Below are positions 14,463 through 22,445 of a stretch of 31,189 nucleotides of DNA, one piece after another. Position numbers and translations under genes: made by a program. Position 1 is the stretch's first letter. Each line of letters opens with the position of its first letter. The DNA comes from an uncultured Oscillospiraceae bacterium (lineage in GTDB: Bacteria > Bacillota > Clostridia > Oscillospirales > Acutalibacteraceae), in assembly GCA_959596515.1 (NCBI GenBank), contig CAUFXR010000023.1, forward strand, positions 1-31,189. Direction: 5' to 3'. The notes beneath the pieces are model-generated. The model was not told the DNA's origin. It saw nothing but the letters and a program-made list of their open reading frames with translations, and did no database searches.

Positions 14463-15833
14463 TTAAAAGGGCATTCTTCCGCCCATTCCTCCCATGCCGC
14501 CCATATTCATCGGCGGGAACATGCCGCGGCGTTTCTTTCCTTTTTTACCGCCGAACTGTTTCATCATTTTCTGCATTTGCTCAAACTGGCGCAGCAGACG
14601 GTTGACATCCTCCACCTTCATGCCGGAACCGGCGGCGATCCTTCGCTTCCGGGAGGGATTGATGATACTGGGCTTTGCCCGTTCCGCCGGGGTCATCGAC
14701 AGGATAATCGCGCACATGCGGTCCATGATCCGGTCATCCACATTGGCCTCGTCCAGTTTTTTCTGATCCATCCCGGGCAGTTTTCCTAAAATGCCCTTTA
14801 GCGGACCCATTTTTCTCACTTGCTGAAACTGATCCAGCAAATCGTTTAAATCCAATTGGTTCTGAGTGAGCTTTTCCGCCATTTCTCTGGCTTTTTTCTC
14901 ATCCAGCTTATTCTGCGCGTCCTCGATCAGGGAAAGCATATCTCCCATACCTAAAATTCTGGAGGCCATACGATCGGGATGGAAGGCTTCCAAGTCTTCC
15001 AGTTTTTCCCCTATACCGGAAAACTTGATAGGCTTTCCGGTGACCGCCCTGACTGACAGGGCCGCGCCGCCTCTGGTGTCGCCGTCCAGTTTGGTCAAGA
15101 TCACGCCGCTGATCTCCAGCAGATCGTTAAACGATTTGGCCACGTTGACCGCGTCCTGACCGGTCATGGCGTCTACCACCAAGAGGATCTCCTGTGGTTC
15201 CACCTTGTTCTTGATGTTTTTCAGCTCTGCCATCAGATCCTCATCGATATGAAGACGTCCGGCGGTATCCAGAATCACAACGTCGTTGCCGTGATCTTTG
15301 GCGTGAGACACCGCGGCCTGGGCGATTTTCACCGGGTTTTCCGTGCCCATCTGGAACACGGGAACCCCCGCCTTGTTTCCGACAACCTCCAGCTGCTGAA
15401 TAGCGGCGGGACGATAAATATCGCAGGCCACCAGCAAAGGCCTGTGACCCTGGCTCTTCAGCATTTTTCCCAACTTGGCGGAATGGGTGGTTTTACCGGA
15501 GCCCTGCAAGCCGCACATCATGATCACAAGCGGCGGTTTCGAGGGAAAATTCAACCGGGCGTTAGTGCCGCCCATCAATTCCGTCAGCTCCTCGTCGACG
15601 ATCTTGATGACCATCTGGGCCGGAGTCAGGCTTTCCATCACTTCAGAGCCGATGGCTCTCTGGGTCACCTTCTGAGTAAAATCCTTGGCGACCTTATAGT
15701 TAACGTCCGCTTCCAGCAGTGCCAGGCGGACCTCGCGCATTGCTTCCTTTACATCGGATTCGGATAGCTTTCCTTTGCTCCGCAACCGTTTAAAGGCTGC
15801 CGAAAGCTTTTCTGAAAGCCCGTCAAAAGCCAT
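14463..15833 (-). CDS. ffh: Signal recognition particle protein Ffh
   Basis: The GTPase subunit of SRP, which binds signal sequences and 4.5S/6S RNA and docks with FtsY to deliver nascent chains to the Sec translocon. The 456 residues comprise an N domain (about 1-90), a G domain with GLQGSGKTTHSAKLG (about 107-121), DTAGRLHIDEDLM (about 190-202) and TKLDGDTRGGAALS (about 247-260), and a Met-rich M domain (about 300-440, SRKRRIAAGSGMKVEDVNRL). The C-terminal tail GGMGGMGGRMPF is Gly/Met-rich. It lies 59 bp after ylxM. FtsY is not in the window. Confidence 0.98.
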   Translation of the reverse strand: MAFDGLSEKLSAAFKRLRSKGKLSESDVKEAMREVRLALLEADVNYKVAKDFTQKVTQRAIGSEVMESLTPAQMVIKIVDEELTELMGGTNARLNFPSKPPLVIMMCGLQGSGKTTHSAKLGKMLKSQGHRPLLVACDIYRPAAIQQLEVVGNKAGVPVFQMGTENPVKIAQAAVSHAKDHGNDVVILDTAGRLHIDEDLMAELKNIKNKVEPQEILLVVDAMTGQDAVNVAKSFNDLLEISGVILTKLDGDTRGGAALSVRAVTGKPIKFSGIGEKLEDLEAFHPDRMASRILGMGDMLSLIEDAQNKLDEKKAREMAEKLTQNQLDLNDLLDQFQQVRKMGPLKGILGKLPGMDQKKLDEANVDDRIMDRMCAIILSMTPAERAKPSIINPSRKRRIAAGSGMKVEDVNRLLRQFEQMQKMMKQFGGKKGKKRRGMFPPMNMGGMGGMGGRMPF

Positions 15834-15892
15834 AAATATCCCTCCCCGTTTCTTTCCGTAAGTATTTTCCCTGTTTCTAATGGGGAAGCCGA

Positions 15893-16255
15893 TTAATCAT
15901 TTAATTGAGCGGCCAAATTGGCGATCGCCGCCGCTCTTTCGTGAATTTCCTTAGAATAACTGAGCCGGCTGTTATATTCTTCGATCTCCCGGGCGTTTTT
16001 TTCAATTCGCTCTAAACCTTCCTGCAAAACCCGGAACCGTCGGGCAAAGCCGAGGCACTCCTCCATTTCAAACAGCAGCGCCTCCGCGCGCTTAATGGCG
16101 TCCCGCACGCCCTGACGGGAAATTCCCTGATTATCCGCGATTTCCGAAAGAGACAGGTCATCGTTATAATAGTACTCCACAGCTTCCCGCTGTTTTTCCG
16201 TCAGCATGGCGCCGTAAAAATCCAACAAAATCGATACATTGAGATTTTTTTCCAT
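15893..16255 (-). CDS. ylxM: YlxM family (UPF0122) helix-turn-helix protein linked to SRP
   Basis: A small protein with a sigma-70 region 4-like helix-turn-helix (about residues 18-65, LTEKQREAVEYYYNDDLSLS, EIADNQGISRQGVRDAIKRA), followed by an Arg/Glu-rich C-terminal helix. YlxM proteins are encoded directly upstream of ffh in Firmicutes and in streptococci are reported to modulate SRP GTPase activity. The 120 residues are a typical length. It is the first gene of the operon, behind a consensus promoter at 16319-16348 and a leader inverted repeat. Confidence 0.95.
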   Translation of the reverse strand: MEKNLNVSILLDFYGAMLTEKQREAVEYYYNDDLSLSEIADNQGISRQGVRDAIKRAEALLFEMEECLGFARRFRVLQEGLERIEKNAREIEEYNSRLSYSKEIHERAAAIANLAAQLND

Positions 16256-16281
16256 AACGCTCCCGATCCTTTCGGTTAACC

Positions 16282-16302
16282 TGTAAAGTAAAATTCTTTA
16301 CA
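16282..16302. promoter_or_regulatory. Inverted repeat in the ylxM leader
   Basis: TGTAAAG (16282-16288) and CTTTACA (16296-16302) are perfect 7-bp arms around 7 nt, about 17 bp downstream of the -10 box and ahead of ylxM. It could be an operator for an unknown repressor or a small leader hairpin. Confidence 0.45.
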
Positions 16303-16318
16303 CTTTTGATCCTATGTG

Positions 16319-16348
16319 ATTATACAATAAGAAAGGGGCCTATGTCAA
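16319..16348 (-). promoter_or_regulatory. Sigma-A promoter of ylxM-ffh-rpsP-khpA-rimM-trmD
   Basis: Perfect TTGACA (16348-16343) and perfect TATAAT (16324-16319) with an 18-bp spacer on the minus strand, about 60 bp before ylxM. Confidence 0.87.
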
Positions 16349-16401
16349 GGAAAAAACCTTCACATAAACCCAATTTTTAAAAACCTCTGTTTTGCACAAA
16401 A

Positions 16402-17109
16402 TTACGGCAGGCTGATTCCGAAACCTGAGAGCAAATCTCCCAAGCCGCTCTCACCGATTTTCTTTTGCAAATATTCCTGCAAAGCCTCTACTGCCCCGCT
16501 GACACGCACATAAGCTTTTCCCTGCTCCGTCCGGAAACCATCCAGGCTCAGGGAAGTCTGCAAATCACCTAGAGGAATCCGCAAAAGCTGGGAGCCAATG
16601 ACCACTGTGTCATCCTGCGTCTTCATTCCCTCTGGCAGCTTAGGCGAAACCCAGGACAAAACCCATGATGCGGGCACTTTCAATCTACCTATCTTCATAT
16701 CGCTGATTCGCAGCGAGAATTCCTGAGTGGCTTCTAAATAAATTATCTGTCCTTGAGCGGTAACGCCCAGATCCTTCCCTAGACCCTCGCATACCAGATA
16801 CAGGCTGATTGCTCCGGGTGTTTCACCCAACTGGAAATAAAGCTTTTTCACCTGATGTCCCGCCAGGGTCAGACCGTTTTCCCGAATATAATAGGAGAAA
16901 AAGCCGTTGAGCTGATCTTGAGTGATCTCCGTTTCTTGTCCGGTAAGGGCCGCTTTTACCGCGGGTTTCACAATATCAGTGGAGGGTTCCACCTCATACT
17001 TTCCCGCGTTATCATCAGTGGTGGCCAGAAAATAAAGGACTCCGGCGGCGATTCCCAAGAGCACCACCAACACAGCCAGCGCGATCAAGATTTTTGTCAG
17101 TACCTTCAT
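16402..17109 (-). CDS. Membrane-anchored extracytoplasmic protein, YpmS-like
   Basis: I do not recognise a precise function. The 235-residue product has one N-terminal membrane segment (about 5-27, KILIALAVLVVLLGIAAGVLYFLATT) with no lipobox, then a beta-rich soluble part that resembles the YpmS/DUF2140 group (ITQDQLNGFFSYYIRENG, GAISLYLVCEGLG, FSLRISDMKIGRLKVPASWV). It is probably held outside the membrane. The frame opens at 17145, but ATG 17109 is chosen because GGAG lies 6 nt before it and the hydrophobic anchor then starts at once. It follows mutS2 by 126 bp on the same strand. No terminator was identified after it. Confidence 0.8.
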   Translation of the reverse strand: MKVLTKILIALAVLVVLLGIAAGVLYFLATTDDNAGKYEVEPSTDIVKPAVKAALTGQETEITQDQLNGFFSYYIRENGLTLAGHQVKKLYFQLGETPGAISLYLVCEGLGKDLGVTAQGQIIYLEATQEFSLRISDMKIGRLKVPASWVLSWVSPKLPEGMKTQDDTVVIGSQLLRIPLGDLQTSLSLDGFRTEQGKAYVRVSGAVEALQEYLQKKIGESGLGDLLSGFGISLP

Positions 17110-17235
17110 GCTTTTCTCCTTTTCATATGGTTTTATTCTACTCACAATATCCGTTTGAAACAGAGGAGAAGGTCCGCCGCAACCGCTTTACCCATTATTG
17201 CCCACCGGCTTCGCGCGCTGTTGCCTCTTTTTCAG

Positions 17236-19611
17236 TTATTTCAATTCCACAATGGTGACACCGGCCTCACCTTCGCCATAATTACCCAGCCGGTAACTTT
17301 TCACCGCGGGATGGCGCTTCAGCCGCTCTTGCACCGCTTTCCGCAGCACGCCGGTCCCTTTTCCGTGGATCACGGTCAGCAAAGTGATCCCGGAGAGCAA
17401 GGCGCTGTCAATAAAATTATCCAGCTCCATGATCGCCTCCTCAGCGGTCATCCCCCGCAGATCCACCTCTTGCTGTACCGGCGCGCTGGCCCGGGTTTTC
17501 ACTGTCCGCACGCCGCGGCCTTTTGGCTTTTGTACCTTCTCCTGTTTCAGCAGCCGCAGATTTCCTACCGGAACCCGGGTTTTGATAATGCCCGCCTGCA
17601 CCAGCACATTGCCGGAGCTATCCGCCGGCTCCAGCACTATAGCTTTTTTATCCAAATCGTAAATCAGCACGCTGTCCCCAGCCTGAAGCGCACGGGGCAG
17701 ATGGTAATCATCCCCCTGCTTTTCCTTTACCGGATCAGCGGCGTTCTCCATCTCGCGGATGCCCGCCTTTAGCCTGGCCTTGGCCTGCGCGTCAATTTCC
17801 TTGTTCTTCTTCCGCAGATCATCTAGCTCATCCATTAAAGCCTGCGCCTGGGCTCGCGCTCTGGCTACCAGATTTCTCGCTTCCACCCTGGCTTTTTCCA
17901 GCTCCGCCTCTGAATCGCGGCGGAGCTTTTCCGCCCGCTGTTCCGCCTCCTGGCGGTACTGCTGCGCCTGAGCGCTTAGTTCCTGCGCCTCTTTCCGTTC
18001 TTCCTCCAGACTTTGACGGCTCTCCTCCAGGTTGCGGACTACATCCTCAAATCTGGAATTTTCCGCCGACACCAGTTCTCTCGCCCGATCTACAATATGC
18101 CGATCCATACCCAACCGCTCGGAAATAGCGAAAGCGTTGCTTCGCCCCGGGACGCCAATGAGCAGGCGGTAGGTGGGCCGAAGGGTCGCCACATCAAACT
18201 CACAGCATCCATTTTCCACCCCGGAGGTCTGCAAAGCGTAAGCTTTTAGTTCCGCATAGTGAGTGGTAGCGGCGATCCTCACCTGGGAGGCCCGCAAAGT
18301 TTCCAAAATCGCCATAGCCAGCGCCGCACCTTCTACCGGGTCGGTACCGGCCCCCAGTTCGTCGATGAGCACCAGGCTGATGCCATCTTGCTCCACAGAG
18401 GACAAGATATGGATCATATTAGTCATATGCGCGGAAAAGGTGGATAATGACTGCTCAATGCTTTGCTCGTCGCCGATATCGGCCAAAACTTGGCGAAATA
18501 CCGACACCATACTGCCGTCGGAAACCGGCAAGAGCAGGCCGCACATGGCCATTAAAGTCAGCAGGCCGATGGTTTTCAGGCTCACGGTTTTACCGCCGGT
18601 GTTAGGTCCGGTGATTACCAGCGTGTCAAAATGAAGTCCCAGCTCAATATCCGTAGCCACGACAGCTTTGGGGTCAATCAAAGGATGCCGTGCCTTTTTC
18701 AGATAAATTTTTCCCTGGTCGTTGACCTCCGGCAAAGTCGCTTTCATCCGGTAAGCCAGCTTGGCCTTGGCAAATAAAATATCCAACTCAATGGCGGCAT
18801 TATAGCCCTCAATGATACTGTCGGCAAAACCGCCCGCCTCTTGAGAAAGCTCATACAGAATCCGCTCAATCTCCGCTTCCTCTTTGGATTTCAGCACCTT
18901 AATGTCATTATTAGCTTCTACCACGGCCATTGGTTCCACGAAGACTGTGGCGCCGCTGCCAGAAGTATCATGTACCAGTCCTGGCACCTCACTTCGGCAC
19001 TCAGCCTTGACCGGCACCACAAACCGGTCTCCCCGCAGGGTAACGATAGGCTCCTGCAGATATTTCTGATAAGCCGGGGAATGGATCATATGATCCAGCT
19101 TTTCCCGTACCCGGAGAGAAGCGGCATTGATTTTTCGCCGGATATCTCCCAGCGCCTGGGACGCGCCGTCAGCCATTTCTTCCTCGGACAAAATGGAAGA
19201 GGTGATTTTTTCTTCCAGGTATTTATTAGGCGTCAAAGCCTCAAAGCGCCAGTCAATCGAAGTCTCCAGTCCCCCGGAACGTTTTCTCCACTGGGTGAGG
19301 CCGCGCATGACCCTTAAAACCTCCGCTACCTTCAACAGCTCACCCATTGACAGAGAAGCCCCCGCCTGAGCGCGCCGCAGGGAATTTGCCACATTCTGCA
19401 ATCCTCCAAAGGATGGGCTGCCAAAACGCCCCATCAGCATATGAGCGTCGTCGGTCTCTTGCAGCAATAATTTCACTTCGTATAAGCCGGTGCTGGGTTC
19501 CATATCCAAAATTCGCTCCTGGGACTCAGCGCAGGAGGCCTCTCCGCTCAGCATCTGCAATACTTTGTCGAGCTCTAAAGCCCGGTAATGTCGATTTTTT
19601 ATCATAACCAT
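17236..19611 (-). CDS. mutS2: MutS2 endonuclease/ATPase with C-terminal Smr domain
   Basis: A MutS-family ATPase that lacks the mismatch-recognition domain. It acts against recombination, and in B. subtilis it also helps rescue collided ribosomes. In the 791 residues a core/lever region (about 1-300) precedes the ATPase with Walker A GPNTGGKT (335-342), the Walker B segment LVLIDELGAGTDPVEGAALA (about 413-432) and TTHYAELKAYA. A long charged coiled coil (about 510-620) follows, then a KOW-like segment and an Smr nuclease domain (716-791) with VDLRGMTAEEA and HGKGTGVLRKAV. ATG 19611 is used; ATG 19605 is equally possible, with GGGAG 4 or 10 nt before them. The era-recO-mutS2 proximity is usual in Clostridia. 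Confidence 0.97.
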   Translation of the reverse strand: MVMIKNRHYRALELDKVLQMLSGEASCAESQERILDMEPSTGLYEVKLLLQETDDAHMLMGRFGSPSFGGLQNVANSLRRAQAGASLSMGELLKVAEVLRVMRGLTQWRKRSGGLETSIDWRFEALTPNKYLEEKITSSILSEEEMADGASQALGDIRRKINAASLRVREKLDHMIHSPAYQKYLQEPIVTLRGDRFVVPVKAECRSEVPGLVHDTSGSGATVFVEPMAVVEANNDIKVLKSKEEAEIERILYELSQEAGGFADSIIEGYNAAIELDILFAKAKLAYRMKATLPEVNDQGKIYLKKARHPLIDPKAVVATDIELGLHFDTLVITGPNTGGKTVSLKTIGLLTLMAMCGLLLPVSDGSMVSVFRQVLADIGDEQSIEQSLSTFSAHMTNMIHILSSVEQDGISLVLIDELGAGTDPVEGAALAMAILETLRASQVRIAATTHYAELKAYALQTSGVENGCCEFDVATLRPTYRLLIGVPGRSNAFAISERLGMDRHIVDRARELVSAENSRFEDVVRNLEESRQSLEEERKEAQELSAQAQQYRQEAEQRAEKLRRDSEAELEKARVEARNLVARARAQAQALMDELDDLRKKNKEIDAQAKARLKAGIREMENAADPVKEKQGDDYHLPRALQAGDSVLIYDLDKKAIVLEPADSSGNVLVQAGIIKTRVPVGNLRLLKQEKVQKPKGRGVRTVKTRASAPVQQEVDLRGMTAEEAIMELDNFIDSALLSGITLLTVIHGKGTGVLRKAVQERLKRHPAVKSYRLGNYGEGEAGVTIVELK

Positions 19612-19833
19612 CGAACTCCCTAAAACTTTAACATATATGGCAACGATAGCAACGCTTTTGGCCTTTGATCCTGATATTCCTATACTATCCGAATCTTATA
19701 AAATTTTATATATTAGATCGGCAGAAACCTCTTTCCAAGATATCATACAGACGTTGGACTATTCCACTTAACCGATGTCTTTCATCATAAAATAAATTCC
19801 TTCTCCCCGCAGAGCCACATGGAAGCGATCGCT
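19612..19833. other. Intergenic stretch before mutS2
   Basis: About 220 bp, AT-rich. A weak minus-strand TTGCTA-16-TAAAGT pair near the mutS2 start could be a promoter. No gene or strong hairpin was seen. Confidence 0.35.
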
Positions 19834-20163
19834 TTATTTTGATAATCGTATTGGAAAAATAAGAACAGCCAATACCGCGACACCGGACAACACAAAAAAT
19901 AGAATTATCATCCCTTCCACACTCGCTTTGGCGAGATACAGAAAAGCCGAAGCGATCACGCTGACCGCCGCGAAAAAAGCGCACAAATTGCCGGCGATGC
20001 GATTCGCGCGTTCCCACTGTTCTTTATTTTCCATTACTCTTTTGTCATGGTAACCAACTCTGAAATCAGGAAATAAGGTATGCTTTTTCTTTAGTACAAA
20101 GGCTAAAACCCCTAAAATAACGGCGAGGACTATATAAAGCAATAGTACCGCGAAAACTCCCAT
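19834..20163 (-). CDS. Small SdpI-like membrane protein
   Basis: 109 residues with three hydrophobic segments (about 3-23, 59-79 and 83-105). Between the first and second lies FRVGYHDKRVMENKEQWERA, ending NRIAG, which fits the conserved loop of the SdpI/YhfL family (R-x-G-Y/I... N-x-E-x-W-x-x-A-x-x-x-x-G). In B. subtilis SdpI gives immunity to the SdpC toxin, but most family members are short proteins of unknown role, and no toxin gene is visible here. GGAGGAG lies 9 nt before the ATG. It starts 24 bp after the stop of a probably frameshifted gene on the same strand, so the two look like one transcript with recO. Confidence 0.78.
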   Translation of the reverse strand: MGVFAVLLLYIVLAVILGVLAFVLKKKHTLFPDFRVGYHDKRVMENKEQWERANRIAGNLCAFFAAVSVIASAFLYLAKASVEGMIILFFVLSGVAVLAVLIFPIRLSK

Positions 20164-20187
20164 AAATGGTTACTCCTCCAGGCAAAT

Positions 20188-20537
20188 TTATATTCGGCCT
20201 TTCGCCGTGGCGGTCTCATCGCCCCAGCGGTCAATCCTCTCTAATCCGTCTAGCGGAAAATCAGCCAACAGGTCCACGCCGCCGGCCAGTCGCGCCGTCA
20301 AAACAACAAAGGAGGAAGCACTTCTCCCCAGGCCGTAAAGGGCCCCAACCGGCAGCCTGCAACTCTCCGGCATTCTATGCGGCATAACCATTTTCCAAGA
20401 TTCCCCGCAAGCCGCGTCATTTGCTCTTTAGAACCACCGATGAGGACCACCTCACCAAAAAACTCTACGAGGCGAAACTGGTATATTACTCCGATACTTT
20501 TGAAACTTCGCGGCCGGACGAGGAAAGGCCGCGCCAT
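20188..20537 (-). pseudogene. Probable small gene broken by a -1 frameshift, between recO and the SdpI-like gene
   Basis: No single frame covers this gap, but two overlapping minus-strand frames join into one coding-like product of about 115 residues. The first (from ATG 20537) reads MARPFLVRPRSFKSI..., then GEVVLIGGSKEQMTRLAGNL and goes out of frame. The second (to the stop at 20188) reads MVMPHRMPESCRLPVGALYG, then VDLLADFPLDGLERIDRW. Joining at the GGAAAATGG run near 20393-20400 needs one base. Codon use in both halves looks like coding sequence, and the stop lies 24 bp before the SdpI-like start, as in an operon. I do not recognise the family. Either it is a real pseudogene, a sequencing error, or only the shorter 67-residue frame from 20391 is used. 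Confidence 0.4.
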
Positions 20538-20554
20538 CCCGTCCCCAGGAAAGC

Positions 20555-21319
20555 TTAGCTTTCCGCAGAGGCCGGAGCGCAAATTTGCTTGTAAAAATCC
20601 AGCGTAGCGAAGTTCCGCTCCACCGTATTCAGCAGGTAGCGTTCAGAAGCTTGGGCCAAGGTTTCCAAATCCTTGGCGGGAAGAGTGAATCCAAACACCT
20701 TATTAAAATCCGCGTAGATGGTATGGCGCAGAGCGGTAGTGACGCCCCGGTTCATCAGAATGCCGCCCGGGGCAAATTGAGGATAACAATTTCCGCAGTA
20801 AAGGTTTCCCTGTTTTACCATGAAATACATCTGATCCGCCTCGTAAGCGCCGCATTGGCCGCAGCAGATCAAGTCCGGCATAAAGCCTGACAAGGACAGC
20901 ATTCGCATTTCCACGATCGCCTTGATCTGAATCGCGGGCAGCTTATCCTTTCCTAAAAAATACAAGGCGTTCAGCACCAAACGCAAAAAGTCCCCCGCCT
21001 CCATTTTTTCCGGAGCCAGCGCCAACGCCAGCTCACAAAAATATTGGGCAAGGGAAAGCTTTTCAAAATCCGTTCGAAGCGAAAAAAACACCTCGATGGG
21101 CTCGGCTTCGTCGATTATGTATTTTTCCCGTCCCTCATAGATGCTCAGACGGGAATAGCACAACAACTGAGTTGAGGAAGCGTTGCGGCTTTTCATCGCC
21201 TTAGCGCCCCGGACAAATGCCCGCAGAATTCCCTGCTCCCTGGTCAATACCGTTACCAGCCGGTCGCTTTCACCGATGCTCTGCTCCCGTATGATCAGGC
21301 CGTCCGTGTTGATCTGCAT
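20555..21319 (-). CDS. recO: DNA repair protein RecO
   Basis: A recombination mediator that binds single-stranded DNA and helps load RecA with RecR. The 254 residues show an N-terminal OB fold (about 1-80, TDGLIIREQSIGESDRLVTV), a helical C-terminal domain and a four-cysteine zinc site, CGQC near 149 and CGNC near 174. The frame opens at 21358, but ATG 21319 is chosen: GGGAGG lies 8 nt before it and family members begin here. The start lies inside the 3' end of the small yqzL-like frame. It follows era as in B. subtilis. Confidence 0.96.
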   Translation of the reverse strand: MQINTDGLIIREQSIGESDRLVTVLTREQGILRAFVRGAKAMKSRNASSTQLLCYSRLSIYEGREKYIIDEAEPIEVFFSLRTDFEKLSLAQYFCELALALAPEKMEAGDFLRLVLNALYFLGKDKLPAIQIKAIVEMRMLSLSGFMPDLICCGQCGAYEADQMYFMVKQGNLYCGNCYPQFAPGGILMNRGVTTALRHTIYADFNKVFGFTLPAKDLETLAQASERYLLNTVERNFATLDFYKQICAPASAES

Positions 21320-21434
21320 GTAGATTCCCTCCCTGGGGGATTTGCGCCGTATTTTCAATTGTGGCGCGGTAATTAAGGTAATCCTGTACGGTTCCGCTGT
21401 GGAAGAATTGCTCCCATGCTGTTTTTTCGTCCAA
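21270..21434 (-). CDS. yqzL: YqzL-like 54-residue protein between era and recO
   Basis: A small frame starting at TTG 21434 with AGAAGG 7 nt upstream. Its N-terminal half, TAWEQFFHSGTVQDYLNYR, fits the YqzL pattern (W-x-x-F-x-x-T/S-G-x-I/V-x-x-Y-L-x-Y/F-K/R), and B. subtilis yqzL lies in exactly this place between era and recO. The function of YqzL is unknown. The TTG is the only start codon after the upstream in-frame stop. The frame runs 50 nt into recO before stopping at 21270, longer than usual overlaps, so the C-terminal half (QIPQGGNLHADQHGRPDHTG) may be uninformative. The call rests on the motif, the ribosome site and synteny. Confidence 0.55.
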   Translation of the reverse strand: MDEKTAWEQFFHSGTVQDYLNYRATIENTAQIPQGGNLHADQHGRPDHTGAEHR

Positions 21435-21526
21435 AAGAAAACCTTCTTTCCGTCACTGATCTTGTGTTATCAGTATGGTTGAAAAGAGGGTTTGCTATTG
21501 CAGGAAATTTTTTCACGCAGGGGCTA

Positions 21527-22441
21527 TTAATCAAAATCCGACTGAGAATACCCAAAATTTCTCAGAAGCCCTTCCCGGTTTCGCCAGTCTTCCTTGACTT
21601 TCACCCACAATTTCAGGTTGATTTTTCCACCGAAAAACTGTTCCATATCGGCTCTGGCATAGGTGCCCACCTTTTTCAGCATGGCGCCTCCCTTACCGAT
21701 AATAATTCCCTTGTGGGTATCCCGCTCACAAAAAATGGTAGCGTCAATATCAATGATACCGTTTTCCCGTTCTTTCATCTTCTCGATGGAAACCGCTATC
21801 CCATGGGGTACCTCTTTATCTAAAAGGCGCAGCAGCTTTTCCCGGATAATCTCTCCCGCCAGCACCCGTTCCGGCTGATCAGTAAGAGCGTCATCATCAA
21901 AAAAGTGATCGCCCGGCATCGCCTGTTTTTTCAGCTCATCCACCAGCTCACCTACGCCGTCGCCGGTCTGAGCGGAAACCGGCACCACCGCGTCAAAGGG
22001 AAATTGTTCCATGAAAGCGGTAATCTGCCGGATCAAAACAGATTTATCTTCCAGCAAATCGATTTTATTGATCGCCAAAACCGCCGGCAAAGACAAACTC
22101 TTAAACTTTTTCATCAATTCCAAATCCGCCGGGGTAATTTCTTTTCCGCCTTCCACTACCAGCATACAAGCGTCTACGCCGGCCACCGACTCGGTGACAG
22201 AACGAACCATATAGTCACCCAATCGTGTTCTCGGCTTATGCAACCCGGGAGTATCGATGAAGATCAACTGGGTCTCTTTCTGAGTCAGCACGCCGGTGAT
22301 TCGGGTACGGGTAGTCTGGGGCTTGCTGGAAACGATAGCCACTTTCTGGCCCAGCATGGCATTCAAAAGGGAGGACTTTCCCACGTTCGGCCTGCCTACA
22401 ATGGCGATAAACGCGCTTTTTTGTTTTGTCTGTTCCGGCAT
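21527..22441 (-). CDS. era: GTPase Era
   Basis: A GTPase that binds the 3' end of 16S rRNA during 30S assembly. The 304 residues contain a G domain with GRPNVGKSSLLN (16-27), DTPGLHKPR (about 62-70) and NKID (about 124-127), and a KH domain with GIIIGKGGAMLKKVGTYAR (about 247-265). It starts 4 bp after the dgkA stop. In B. subtilis cdd lies between dgkA and era; it is absent here. Confidence 0.98.
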   Translation of the reverse strand: MPEQTKQKSAFIAIVGRPNVGKSSLLNAMLGQKVAIVSSKPQTTRTRITGVLTQKETQLIFIDTPGLHKPRTRLGDYMVRSVTESVAGVDACMLVVEGGKEITPADLELMKKFKSLSLPAVLAINKIDLLEDKSVLIRQITAFMEQFPFDAVVPVSAQTGDGVGELVDELKKQAMPGDHFFDDDALTDQPERVLAGEIIREKLLRLLDKEVPHGIAVSIEKMKERENGIIDIDATIFCERDTHKGIIIGKGGAMLKKVGTYARADMEQFFGGKINLKLWVKVKEDWRNREGLLRNFGYSQSDFD

Positions 22442-22445
22442 CTTG

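Noticed and set aside
16855..17772. Plus-strand open frame of 305 codons
   Set aside because: It is antisense to mutS2 and the YpmS-like gene, with no domain and a His/Arg-rich composition.
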